Assembly: GCA_046349855.1 (NCBI GenBank)
Contig: JAXMBM010000033.1
Span: forward strand, 1 to 64,000
From: CAIXSC01 sp046349855
GTDB lineage: Bacteria; Planctomycetota; Planctomycetia; Pirellulales; Pirellulaceae
Reading direction: 5' to 3'
DNA: 64,000 bases
The notes below the pieces were generated by a model that saw only the letters and a list, made by a program, of their open reading frames with translations, was not told the DNA's origin and did not search any database. Each line of letters begins with the position of its first letter. The first letter of the stretch is position 1. The position numbers were made by a program, and so were the translations under genes. Below are positions 1-8,465 of the stretch, in pieces.

Positions 1-1170
1 GCCGTGCTTCAGCCCCAGGTCGGAGCCACCTGCCAGCACCAGCGGCAGATTCGCATTGCCGTGGCTGTGACCATACGACATGCCGCTGCCGAAGAGCGCC
101 ATCGTCGTGTTCAAGAGCGGCTTGCCGTTGAGGTCATTCGTCTCCGCCAGCCGGCTGAGGAAGTAGCTGAATTGCTCGATGGCAAAGGTGTCGTAGTTCG
201 TGAGTTTCTCCATGTAGCCCGGATCGCCGCCATGATGGCTGAGCTGATGCCGTGACTCGGTGATACCAATCTCCGGAATCGAAAACGCATCGCCCTCACC
301 GCCCAGACTGAACGTCGCGACGCGCGTCACGTCGGTTTGAAAGGCGAGCATGATCAGGTCATAGACCGTACGGAAGTAGTCGCCCGCCATCGTCTGAGGA
401 ACGTCGCGATTGGTGCGCTTGCGGTCTGTTTCCGAGATGTTCGGCAGCGGCGTATCGAGCCAGGCATCGGCTCGCCGCGTGCGGATTTCCGCCTCCCGCA
501 CCGACGTCAGGTATTGATCGAGGCGACCTTTGTCGGCCGCGCCCATCGCCTGTTCCAACCGACGGACTTCGGCCAGATTGGCGTCGAGCACACTGCCTTT
601 GCGCCGCAGCGAGCGGCGTTCCGCCGCCGTGCCGCCCTTGGGCGCCTCGAACAGCGACGCAAAGATCTCACTGCACCGACGCATCGATGGCAGCCGCACG
701 CCGTCGGCGGTCCAGCCCAAGGACTCGCCGGTCAACGCGATCTCCATGGACGGATAGCGCGTGTGTTTGGCCGTGACCTCGGCCATCTTCTGGTCGACCG
801 AAATGGTGTTGCGGTCCGCGGGGCCCAGCTTGCCGCCGGTGAGCCATACCGAGATGCAATTGTGGTGATGGCTGAGTGCGCCCGGATGATGCAGGCCGCT
901 GATGGGAGTGATAACGCTGCGGTGCTTTTCCAAGGGCTTGAGCGATCGCGAGAACTGATAGTCCTTGCCCGGAGTCGTGATCTGGTAGTTGAGCGAATGG
1001 ACACCGTTGGCGAGATAGATGAATACGCTGCGCCGAGGCGAGGTCGTGGGCTGCTCGGCCGCTCGCAGCGGAACCATGCATTCCAGGAACGGCAGCGAAA
1101 TACAGGTGCCCAGCGCCCGCAGCGCATGACGGCGGTCGATCAACCATGACTGCGAGAGGAAATTACTCAT
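1..1170 (-). CDS. DUF1552 family exported protein (3' end beyond window)
   Basis: The reading frame starts at an ATG at 1170 preceded by AAGGAG and stays open to base 1, so the C-terminus lies outside the window. The N-terminus has the pattern DRRHALRALG followed by a hydrophobic stretch, a Tat-like signal usual for this family. The body carries the DUF1552 hallmarks: a VFIYLANGVH strand near residue 50, a GLHHPGALSHHH segment, LDQYLTSVREAE, and an LFGSGMSYGHSHGNANLPLVLAGG block close to the end. It lies 24 bases after a DUF1592 gene, the usual pairing of these two families in planctomycetes. The biochemical role is not established; it is presumed to act outside the cytoplasm together with the haem-motif partner. 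Family assignment is confident, function is unknown. Confidence 0.9.
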   Translation of the reverse strand, partial: MSNFLSQSWLIDRRHALRALGTCISLPFLECMVPLRAAEQPTTSPRRSVFIYLANGVHSLNYQITTPGKDYQFSRSLKPLEKHRSVITPISGLHHPGALSHHHNCISVWLTGGKLGPADRNTISVDQKMAEVTAKHTRYPSMEIALTGESLGWTADGVRLPSMRRCSEIFASLFEAPKGGTAAERRSLRRKGSVLDANLAEVRRLEQAMGAADKGRLDQYLTSVREAEIRTRRADAWLDTPLPNISETDRKRTNRDVPQTMAGDYFRTVYDLIMLAFQTDVTRVATFSLGGEGDAFSIPEIGITESRHQLSHHGGDPGYMEKLTNYDTFAIEQFSYFLSRLAETNDLNGKPLLNTTMALFGSGMSYGHSHGNANLPLVLAGGSDLGLKHG

Positions 1171-1194
1171 CGGGATACTCCTTATCGGTGATTG

Positions 1195-3630
1195 TTAGCG
1201 CTTGCGGATCAGGTCGGACAGGGCCACGGCGCGGACGATCTCTTGGACTCGGTAATCATGCTTCTTCGCTTCGGCTGCGATGCGTTTCAGGTCGTCCTGG
1301 TCGTCGACTGTCAGGACGCGACGCAGAGCGTACGTGCAGAGGTGTTCGATGAAGGCCCGCGCGATTTGATCGCGTTCCGCGATCAGCAGCCGCTTGAATT
1401 CCACGGAGTCGCGGAACTCGCGCCCGTCGGGCATTTTGCCCGAGGCGTCCACGACAGGATCTTCCCCCACGCCCGTGGGAACCACCTCGCGGGTGCGCCA
1501 CTGCCCGATGGCATCGTAGTGGTCGAACGCCAGCCCCAGCGGATCGATGTTGCGATGGCAGGCGGCACAACTCGCGTTTCTCGCGTGGGCTTCAATTCTG
1601 CCGCGGATGGTGATCTTGGTCCCCATGGGCGGAATCGGTTCGATCGGATCCACATTGGCCGGAGGCGCCGGTGGAGTCCTGTTGAAAATCGCTTCGCTGA
1701 CCCAGACACCTCGATGCACCGGTCGATGGCGCGTACCGTCTGACGTCAGCCCGAGCACCGCTCCCATCGTCAGCAGTCCGCCGCGATGATCCTCCGGCTT
1801 CAAGGTGACTCGCTGGAACCCACCGGTCGGCGGTTCGGGGAGCCCGTAGAAATCGCAGAGCCGCGCGTTGGCCATCGTCCAGTCGGCATCCACGAAGCTG
1901 TCGATCGGCAGGTTCTTGGCGAACATCTCCCGAAAGAACTCGACAGGCTCGGCACGCAGGCTCGTTTCGAGCCACGCGTCGTAGGTCGGATACAGCTTCT
2001 TGTCCGGCGGGAACATGCCGAGCCGATGCAATTGCAGCCACTGCCGCACAAAGTCGTTGATGAACCGATTGGCCTTGGTGTCCGCGAGCATCCGGTTCAC
2101 TTCTTTGCTCAGCCCTTCGCCTTGCAGCGAACCATTTCGCGCTGCGGCGAACAGTCCCTCATCGGGCATCGAACTCCAGAGAAAGTACGACAGACGGGCG
2201 GCGAGTTCCGCATCCACCAGCCGTTCGCGCGCGACCGGATCACCTTCGATGAGATAGATGAAATGCCGCGATGTCAGCACGCCCTGCAGCGCCACACGGT
2301 AGGCATCTTCCAGCTTTTCTCCCGCCTCGCGCTCGGCATGGTATGCCCGCAAGTAGTCGGCCAATTCGGCCTGCTTCACGGGCCGCCGCCAAGCGCGTTC
2401 GGCAAAGCGATGCAGATGTTCGGCCACCACTTCCGAGGTCGCCTCCGCCGGCGGCAACAGCCCGACTCGTCGTGACTTCTCGGCTTCCGTTTCAATCGGT
2501 CCTTCCCATTCGATCCAATCGAGCAGCACGGTCGAGAAGAGACCGTTCCCCTGGTCATCGAACATTTGCGGAGCGTTCGGGTTGAGCAGCCGAGTCTCGC
2601 TGCTGTGCGTGAACATGTAGCTGCCGCTGTTCAGCGCGTTGCGGAAGGCAGCACCGGCCCGGCGATCAACCACATCCGTCGCGACAACGCAGAAGTCGAG
2701 CGTCAGCGGCATCTCCAGAAACACTTCAAACTCGTGCACCTGCGGACTGTCTTCGGGTGCCGTAATGTCGAATTCAATGAGGCCATCGACCGTCTCCTCG
2801 CCCGTCCGCTTGCCGATGCTGAGGTGCGCCGTCTGACCTCCGACGGGCCGAATTCCGCTGGCCTGAATGCGGACCCGGTACAGCCCGCTGTGCTCCGGCC
2901 CCGTCTTGGCGAACCAGTGCGGCGCGAGCGCCTGGTGGACGCTTCCAGGATACAGGAGGAAACGAAGCGGTCGCTTGATGCCGAAGCGGTCCAACGCCTC
3001 CTGCTGAGTCTTCCCGCCGTTGTAACGCAGCTCGGCGGCCGTCTTGCGGGTCCTGCGTGCCTCGCTGGAGGCTACCGGAAATGCACGCTCGAGCACCAGT
3101 CCCGCCGCTCGGTAATAGCGATCCACGTGGGACGCCGAGAGCGACAGTTCCGACCCGATCCGCTCAAACCCGTGCCACAGCGTGTCCTCATTCAGTTCGC
3201 CAGGCTTCGTCGGATCGTACCGCACGCCGAGCAGATCGTAGACCGTGTTCTGATACTCCCTGCGGCTCAACCGATAATGGGCTACGGCGGGCCGCATCGC
3301 CATACGCGCGGCGCGCCCTTCCCTCAGCCGCTCATTGAGAGTCGTTACGAACTCCGCGATCTCCTGCTGTGTCGGTTGCGGCTCCGTCTTCGGCGGCATC
3401 GCGCCGCTGTTGACCTTGTCGAGCGCCTCGGCCCAGTGATGCGTGTCGCTACCCGTCTTGAAATCGCGCGACAGTCGGTCCAGCCGAATGTCTCCCTCTT
3501 CCTTCTGCGGGCCGTGACATCGGAGGCAATGCTTCGTGAGAAACGCTTCCACCGGTTCCGCCGCCGATACAACACGCCCCAGTCCGATGCTGGCGGTCAG
3601 CAGCAGGAACAGGAGTGAACGGGTCGTCAT
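1195..3630 (-). CDS. DUF1587/1595/1592/1588/1585 planctomycete cytochrome-like protein
   Basis: An 811-residue protein with an N-terminal signal peptide (about residues 1-23, ending VVSAAE). A CLRCH haem-binding motif at residues 35-39 is followed by the DUF1587 segment (RLSRREYQNTVYDLLG), DUF1595, DUF1592 (AARLSYFLWSSMPDEGL), DUF1588 with a second haem motif (CAACH in a HRNIDPLG context, about residues 686-692) and DUF1585 at the C-terminus. This is the standard full-length order for the family. Two CxxCH motifs suggest an exported c-type cytochrome used in redox chemistry on an unknown, perhaps polysaccharide-linked, substrate. The start ATG overlaps the stop of the upstream GntR regulator gene by one base (TGATG), so the two are translationally coupled and probably co-regulated. 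A DUF1552 gene follows after 24 bases. Confidence 0.93.
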   Translation of the reverse strand: MTTRSLLFLLLTASIGLGRVVSAAEPVEAFLTKHCLRCHGPQKEEGDIRLDRLSRDFKTGSDTHHWAEALDKVNSGAMPPKTEPQPTQQEIAEFVTTLNERLREGRAARMAMRPAVAHYRLSRREYQNTVYDLLGVRYDPTKPGELNEDTLWHGFERIGSELSLSASHVDRYYRAAGLVLERAFPVASSEARRTRKTAAELRYNGGKTQQEALDRFGIKRPLRFLLYPGSVHQALAPHWFAKTGPEHSGLYRVRIQASGIRPVGGQTAHLSIGKRTGEETVDGLIEFDITAPEDSPQVHEFEVFLEMPLTLDFCVVATDVVDRRAGAAFRNALNSGSYMFTHSSETRLLNPNAPQMFDDQGNGLFSTVLLDWIEWEGPIETEAEKSRRVGLLPPAEATSEVVAEHLHRFAERAWRRPVKQAELADYLRAYHAEREAGEKLEDAYRVALQGVLTSRHFIYLIEGDPVARERLVDAELAARLSYFLWSSMPDEGLFAAARNGSLQGEGLSKEVNRMLADTKANRFINDFVRQWLQLHRLGMFPPDKKLYPTYDAWLETSLRAEPVEFFREMFAKNLPIDSFVDADWTMANARLCDFYGLPEPPTGGFQRVTLKPEDHRGGLLTMGAVLGLTSDGTRHRPVHRGVWVSEAIFNRTPPAPPANVDPIEPIPPMGTKITIRGRIEAHARNASCAACHRNIDPLGLAFDHYDAIGQWRTREVVPTGVGEDPVVDASGKMPDGREFRDSVEFKRLLIAERDQIARAFIEHLCTYALRRVLTVDDQDDLKRIAAEAKKHDYRVQEIVRAVALSDLIRKR

Positions 3631-4301
3631 CAGATTCGCTCCTTGTGGCTCTCGATGTGCTTCCGCACCTCCGTCGTGGCAGCGGCCAATTCGCCGTTGG
3701 CGAGATGATCGACGAGACGGCGATGACTTTCAACGCCCGTCTTCCAGCCGGCCTGCTTCACGCTCTCGCGGAATCGCTGAAAAAAAATGTGCAACAAGTC
3801 ACCAAAGGCCACCAGCGGCTGCAGGCCACTCGCCTCCAGCAGCGACCGATGAAATTGGATGTCGAGGGCAATGAAGGTCTTCAGATCGCGCGCCGACTCG
3901 AACTGCCGGACGATCTCGCGGAGACCAGCTTCGATCGTCGCGTCTTCCTTCATCCGGCGGACGACATGCGGCAGTACTCCGGTTTCCAGAATCACGCGGC
4001 TGTCGATAAGTTGTCGCGGATCGACGTCGAGCAGACCGGCGTGAAACCCAAGGTGCTCGGTGACGCGACCCATGTCAATTCGCCCGACGGTCAGCCCCAC
4101 CCCCGTCTTCGACTCGACGATGCCCAGGAACTCCAGGGCTTTCGTCGCCTCGCGGAGACTCAGCCGGCTGATACCCAGCGTCTCGGCCAGTTGCGTTTCG
4201 GTGGGGAGTCGATCGCCGGGAGCGAGTTTGTGCTCGACGATGTACTGCTTGATTTGCTCGGTCGCCTGATCGCGGACCTTGGGACGACGGAGAGTCTGCA
4301 T
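3630..4301 (-). CDS. GntR/FadR-type transcriptional regulator
   Basis: A 223-residue regulator. The N-terminal winged helix (about residues 8-72) contains LAPGDRLPTETQLAETLGISRLSLREATKALEFLG split over the usual helices and wing. The C-terminal part is an FCD all-helical effector domain with the metal-ligand pattern D-x3-H (ALDIQFH), then ESHRRLVDH and a final KHIESH. The start at 4301 (MQTLRRPKV) is chosen because an upstream in-frame start at 4337 would add residues that match nothing in the family. The gene overlaps the DUF1592 gene by one base, which makes that gene and the following DUF1552 gene its likely targets. A dyad at 4335-4366 upstream is a candidate autoregulatory operator. The ligand is unknown; many FCD regulators bind carboxylic or sugar acids. 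Confidence 0.93.
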   Translation of the reverse strand: MQTLRRPKVRDQATEQIKQYIVEHKLAPGDRLPTETQLAETLGISRLSLREATKALEFLGIVESKTGVGLTVGRIDMGRVTEHLGFHAGLLDVDPRQLIDSRVILETGVLPHVVRRMKEDATIEAGLREIVRQFESARDLKTFIALDIQFHRSLLEASGLQPLVAFGDLLHIFFQRFRESVKQAGWKTGVESHRRLVDHLANGELAAATTEVRKHIESHKERI

Positions 4302-4334
4302 GGCAGGCCTCGGGGGCGATGGACAGTCGAGGAT

Positions 4335-4366
4335 CACGTCACCAGATTATCTGACAATCTGACGTG
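4335..4366. promoter_or_regulatory. Candidate operator dyad upstream of the GntR gene
   Basis: Two overlapping perfect inverted repeats lie 34-65 bases upstream of the GntR start codon: CACGTCA-N18-TGACGTG (4335-4341 with 4360-4366) and CAGATT-N7-AATCTG (4343-4348 with 4356-4361). They lie where a promoter-overlapping operator would be expected. Their function as a GntR binding site is inferred from position and symmetry only. Confidence 0.45.
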
Positions 4367-4514
4367 CAACAAGTGCGATTCCTGCCGTGCGGTGAGTGGC
4401 AGCACGTCGGTCCCCCGGTTCGAACACGGGTAGGATAGCGGGGGCATGAGTTGGGGACGAACCGCGCTGAGAGGTGGCTGGGATGATAGCAGCGTGAAAT
4501 TCGGTTTTCTGAAT

Positions 4515-4611
4515 TAACAGCGGGCTCACGCTGGCCGCTTGCCAGGTCTAACAGCGGGCTCACGCCCGCCGCTCGCCAGTTTGCTGCTCGCCAGTTTGCT
4601 GCTCGCCGGTC
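4515..4611. repeat. REP-like direct repeats with palindrome and 15-base repeats
   Basis: The gap between the GntR gene and the next DUF1552 gene (4302-4626) holds a direct repeat of about 31 bases starting TAACAGCGGGCTCACGC (4515-4546 and 4549-4579, few mismatches). Its second copy contains the perfect hairpin GCGGGC-TCAC-GCCCGC at 4554-4569. It runs into 2.7 copies of a 15-base unit, GCTCGCCAGTTTGCT (4571-4585, 4586-4600, then partial). It resembles dispersed intergenic palindromic elements of planctomycete genomes. No gene was seen here. Confidence 0.7.
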
Positions 4612-4626
4612 TTTTTGGCTGGAGTT

Positions 4627-5934
4627 CTATGGCGGCAGCAATTCGGAGAATGTGCCAGTGCTCGACACGAATTGATCGGTCTCCGCCCCCAATCGCTGCA
4701 GGAGCGTGACGAACAGATTGCACAGTGGTTTGTTCTGGACCGCATCCCAGACTCGATGCTGACCGTGCTGCAGGCCGCCACCGGCCAACAGAATCGGGAG
4801 GTTCGTGCAGTTATGGACGTTCGCGTCCCCCATGTTGCTGCCGAAGAGCACCATGGTCTGGTCGAGCAGTCGCTGGCCCTCCTCCGCAGGCGTCGCGGCC
4901 AGCGCCGACAACAACTCGCGCAGCTGCCGCATCTGCTGCAAGTCCACCAGTTCCAATTCGGCAAGCTTGGCCTGGGACTGGCCGTGATGGGACAGATTGT
5001 GGTAACCGTCGCCGCTGCGCCGTCGCTCGTCAATTTCAAACACCGGCGTCGCAAATCCGTCCACCATCAGGGTGATGATCCGAGTCGCATCGGACTCGAA
5101 CGCCAGGCGCGCCATGTCGAGCATCAGGCGGATTTTGGGGAAGAACTTTGCCTGATCCAGAATGTCCTGCGGCGGCAATGCCTGAGTCGCCGGTTTGGGT
5201 TGCTGCTCCCACTGCCCCGCGGCCACCAACCGCTCCTCGAGTTCACGCACCGACGTCAGGTACTGATCGAGCCGCGCACGATCGGCCTGACCGAGTCGCC
5301 GCTGGAAACTCTGGATGTCGGCCTGCAGCACGTCCAGGACACTGCGTCGCTCCTGCAGTCCCTGCAGACGGCGCGCCACATCTGCGGCACTCCCCTGCAG
5401 GAACAGTTGGCGAAAGACGACGGAGGGGCGATCTTCCGCCGGCAGTAGCGCTCCATCGCGTGTCCAGGACAAACTGCGGTTCGCCTTGTCGATGTTCACT
5501 CCCAGATTGAGCGTGGGGAACCGAGTCGATTGTCCCAGCAGTTCGACCGCGTACTGATCGAGCGACATGGTGTTGCGAAAACCGCTGCGTGTGGGATCAC
5601 GCGCCGCGGTGAGGAAGCAATTCTCCGTGCTGTGACCGCCCACCACCGCCGGATGCGACAATCCACTGAAGACCGTGAAGTGCTGACGAAAATCGGCCAG
5701 TTCCCGCAGATACCGCGACGGCGTGTACTGGGGGCCTCGGTCGTGCGGAAAGAAGTGTTGCGGCAGCACGCCCAGGTTGTTGGATATCACCAGCAGCCGC
5801 CGCGGAGCCCTGGCCAGGGCCGCGTCCGCTCTGGCCGGCCGGAAGCACTCCAGCAGCGGCAAGGCCAGGGAAACTCCGGCCCCGCGCAGGAAGCGGCGGC
5901 GGGAAAACGCGGTCGTCGTCACGGCGGCATTCAT
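4627..5934 (-). CDS. DUF1552 family exported protein
   Basis: A 435-residue protein. The N-terminus reads SRRRFLRGAGVSLALPLLE, a clear twin-arginine signal, which supports the ATG at 5934 over an upstream in-frame start at 6018. That ATG overlaps the upstream DUF1592 stop as ATGA, indicating coupled translation. Family features are the LLVISNNLGVLPQHFFP strand, FSGLSHPAVVGGHSTEN, LDQYLTSVRELEERL, GYHNLSHHGQSQAKL and LFGSNMGDANVHNCTNLPILLAGGG in order, ending at the normal family length. It is the last gene of a four-gene operon (DUF1549/1553, DUF1501, DUF1592, DUF1552). Function is unknown. Tat export suggests the protein folds before leaving the cytoplasm, possibly because it binds a cofactor; that is inference. 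Confidence 0.92.
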   Translation of the reverse strand: MNAAVTTTAFSRRRFLRGAGVSLALPLLECFRPARADAALARAPRRLLVISNNLGVLPQHFFPHDRGPQYTPSRYLRELADFRQHFTVFSGLSHPAVVGGHSTENCFLTAARDPTRSGFRNTMSLDQYAVELLGQSTRFPTLNLGVNIDKANRSLSWTRDGALLPAEDRPSVVFRQLFLQGSAADVARRLQGLQERRSVLDVLQADIQSFQRRLGQADRARLDQYLTSVRELEERLVAAGQWEQQPKPATQALPPQDILDQAKFFPKIRLMLDMARLAFESDATRIITLMVDGFATPVFEIDERRRSGDGYHNLSHHGQSQAKLAELELVDLQQMRQLRELLSALAATPAEEGQRLLDQTMVLFGSNMGDANVHNCTNLPILLAGGGLQHGQHRVWDAVQNKPLCNLFVTLLQRLGAETDQFVSSTGTFSELLPP

Positions 5935-8465
5935 GGTGTGAGGGGAACTCCCAGAAAAATCTCGCTGCTGACCAGCGATTGAATCAGGTCGCGCACGCGA
6001 TAACCGTCGGCCGCACATCGGTCGAGCAGTTTTTCTACCACGTCCCGCTCGGCCAGCCCCACGGGTGTTCCCGTGCTGTGCAACACCAGGTGCTGCAGGA
6101 GATTCCTGGCCAACAGCCGCGGCTGGGCAGCCAGTAACCGCTTCAGTTCATGGACATCCCGGAAAGACTCCCCCGTCGGCAGTTGGCCCGACGCGTCGAT
6201 CGCGGCGCCGACGTAATAGGTATAGGGATGGCCGGCCGGATCGACCCCCGTGATTTTCTCCCCGCGTTCCAGTCCGCGATAGCGGTCCCGCCACGCTCCC
6301 ATGACGTCGAAGTTTTCCAAGGCAAATCCGACCGGATCGAATTTCGCGTGACAGCGAGCGCACGTCGCCGATGCGGTGTGCTGCTTCAGCAGCTCGCGAA
6401 TGGTCTGAGCGCCTCGAATATCGGGCTCGATGGCAGGCACACTCTTCGGCGGCGGTGGAGGCGGCTGGCCGAGCAGCTTTTCCATGACCCACGATCCGCG
6501 CACGACCGGCGATGTGGTTGTCCCGTTGGCCGTGTGCTTCAGCACGGCGGCCTGAGTCATCAATCCTCCCCAGGGACTGTCCGGTGGCAGTTCCACCCGA
6601 CGCATGGCCGACCCGGCAACACGTGGCAGGTCGTAGTGTTGTGCCAGTCGGTCGTTGACGTAGGTGAAGTTCGCGGTGACCAGTGTGGTCGCCGGCAGAT
6701 TGTCCCGGACCATGGCCGTCAGGAAGGCCACCGTCTCCCGTTCCATCGAATCGACCAGGTAGTCGTCCTTGCGATACTCGGGATAGAGCCGCTCGTCCGG
6801 GATGTTGTGTCGCAGCTTGCGCAGGTCGAGCCAATCCTGGGCGAACGTCTGACTGAATTCGGCGAATCGGGGATCCGCGATCAGGCGTTCGGTCTGAGCT
6901 GCCAGCACCGACGCGTCACGGAGTCGCCCGTTGCGTGCCAAGGCGATAAGTTCGTCGTCGGGGCGTGCATTCCAGAGAAAGAACGACAGGCGGTTGGCGA
7001 TCGCATACTGGTCGTCCGCCTCTCCCGCGCGCGGCTCGGCAAGGTACAGCCCATGAGATGAGCACAGCAGCGCCTGGTAGCCAGCCAGAAGCGCATCGGC
7101 GAACGAGGTGCCGCTGGCAATCCGGGAACGGATGAGTTGCAGGAACGGTTCCTGTGCCGCCTCGTTCATCGGCCGCAAGGCGGCTCGTACCGCGAATCGC
7201 CGAAACAACCGCTCCGCGTCGGCCACCGTCCCCTGAGTCGGTCGAACATCATCAAACAGCACTCGGTGGGCAGGCGGCGGCCAGTCCGCATCGCGGAGGG
7301 GACCGGTGACTTCCAGCCACTGAATAGCTATTCCTCGATGCCCTTCCGGCGGCATCGGAGGATAGTCATAGAAAAAGCCGCCATCGGTGCGAATGAACGG
7401 CACAGGCAGGCCGAGCGGGCTGTATTCGAATGTCTCTCCCTCCCGCAGATAGATCGTCGTTTCGAAGTCCCGCGGAGTGGGTTGCAAGTCGAGCCACCCG
7501 CCGGTCTCGCGCACATCGCCGGAGACATCCGGGCCGGACGGTTGTCGAGCCCGGAAACTCAACGCCACCGGTTCATGGGCGGGGACCAATCGAAAGTCAC
7601 GAACCTGGCGCACCGCCCGGCCGCGAAAGCGCACTCGGTACGCCCCCGTCTCCGCGGCACGGAAGTCCCGCGGGTAGCCGTAGTACGGCCAGGTGGCCGA
7701 ACGAAACAGGGCGAGTTCCAGCGTGGAATCGCGCCGCTGCTCGGCCGACATCGCCGCGAATTCACCAGGGCCGATCGGCACCAGACGATTGTTCCGCGCG
7801 AAGAACATCGCCTCGCGCTCGCCGAACGTACTCAGTTCGGGAAACAGCTCCAACCCGGTGAAGCGCCGCGTGACGGCCGCGGGAGGACGTTGGTCCCCCG
7901 CCATGGCCTGGCGCAGCGCCGTTGCGGTCGCCTCCAGGTAACCGTCCAATTGCACTCGCGACATGTCCAGCAGCGCTGCGACTCGGGTAAAGCCATGCGA
8001 GTTCCGATCCGCCGGGATCTTGTCGCGGATATCCAGGTGCGGCATTTGCAGCAAGCCACGAAGATTGTTCTCAAACTCGACCTGCGTCAGTCGGCGCAGG
8101 GGTCCGCGTCCCTGCTTCCGGATCTCGGCCCGCGCCGCCGCCACCAGTTCGGGACGCAACGCGGCGACGAACTGTTGCCGCTCCTCCCGGGTCAGGCGGG
8201 AACTCTCGGGAGGTGGCATGGCCTCCTGCTCGACCCGTTCGAGTACTTGTTCCCATCGTCCTCGCGTGGGTGCGTCTGCGAGCTGATACGCCAACGCCTG
8301 AATATCGAAGTCCCCTTCCCGCGTGTTCCCAGCATGGCACTCGCTGCAGTGCTTCTGGAGCCATGCAGCCACGACCGGGGGAGTCGGCGGGCGGTCCTCC
8401 GCGGCCGCGCGCATCGCCAGGCAGACGGAGATCGCGCCCAGCAGGACCAGCGTTCTCGTATTCAC
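5931..8465 (-). CDS. DUF1587/1595/1592/1588/1585 planctomycete cytochrome-like protein
   Basis: An 844-residue protein that begins at a GTG (8465) sharing GTGA with the stop of the preceding DUF1501 gene. A signal peptide (about residues 1-23) is followed by the haem motif CSECH at residues 40-44 and a MPPPESSRLT segment usual after the first cytochrome domain. DUF1587-like (RRLTQVEFENNLRGLL), DUF1595, DUF1592 (ANRLSFFLWNARPDDEL), DUF1588 with the second haem motif CARCH in a HAKFDPVGFALE context (about residue 700) and DUF1585 come next. Its partner downstream is a DUF1552 gene with a 4-base overlap. The pair is a recurrent planctomycete module, probably an exported redox enzyme and its helper. 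Substrate is unknown. Confidence 0.93.
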   Translation of the reverse strand: MNTRTLVLLGAISVCLAMRAAAEDRPPTPPVVAAWLQKHCSECHAGNTREGDFDIQALAYQLADAPTRGRWEQVLERVEQEAMPPPESSRLTREERQQFVAALRPELVAAARAEIRKQGRGPLRRLTQVEFENNLRGLLQMPHLDIRDKIPADRNSHGFTRVAALLDMSRVQLDGYLEATATALRQAMAGDQRPPAAVTRRFTGLELFPELSTFGEREAMFFARNNRLVPIGPGEFAAMSAEQRRDSTLELALFRSATWPYYGYPRDFRAAETGAYRVRFRGRAVRQVRDFRLVPAHEPVALSFRARQPSGPDVSGDVRETGGWLDLQPTPRDFETTIYLREGETFEYSPLGLPVPFIRTDGGFFYDYPPMPPEGHRGIAIQWLEVTGPLRDADWPPPAHRVLFDDVRPTQGTVADAERLFRRFAVRAALRPMNEAAQEPFLQLIRSRIASGTSFADALLAGYQALLCSSHGLYLAEPRAGEADDQYAIANRLSFFLWNARPDDELIALARNGRLRDASVLAAQTERLIADPRFAEFSQTFAQDWLDLRKLRHNIPDERLYPEYRKDDYLVDSMERETVAFLTAMVRDNLPATTLVTANFTYVNDRLAQHYDLPRVAGSAMRRVELPPDSPWGGLMTQAAVLKHTANGTTTSPVVRGSWVMEKLLGQPPPPPPKSVPAIEPDIRGAQTIRELLKQHTASATCARCHAKFDPVGFALENFDVMGAWRDRYRGLERGEKITGVDPAGHPYTYYVGAAIDASGQLPTGESFRDVHELKRLLAAQPRLLARNLLQHLVLHSTGTPVGLAERDVVEKLLDRCAADGYRVRDLIQSLVSSEIFLGVPLTP

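Noticed and set aside
2566..3618. Long plus-strand frame opposite the first DUF1592 gene
   Set aside because: Antisense shadow of a high-GC gene; the protein has no recognisable domain and the minus strand has an intact full-length family member.
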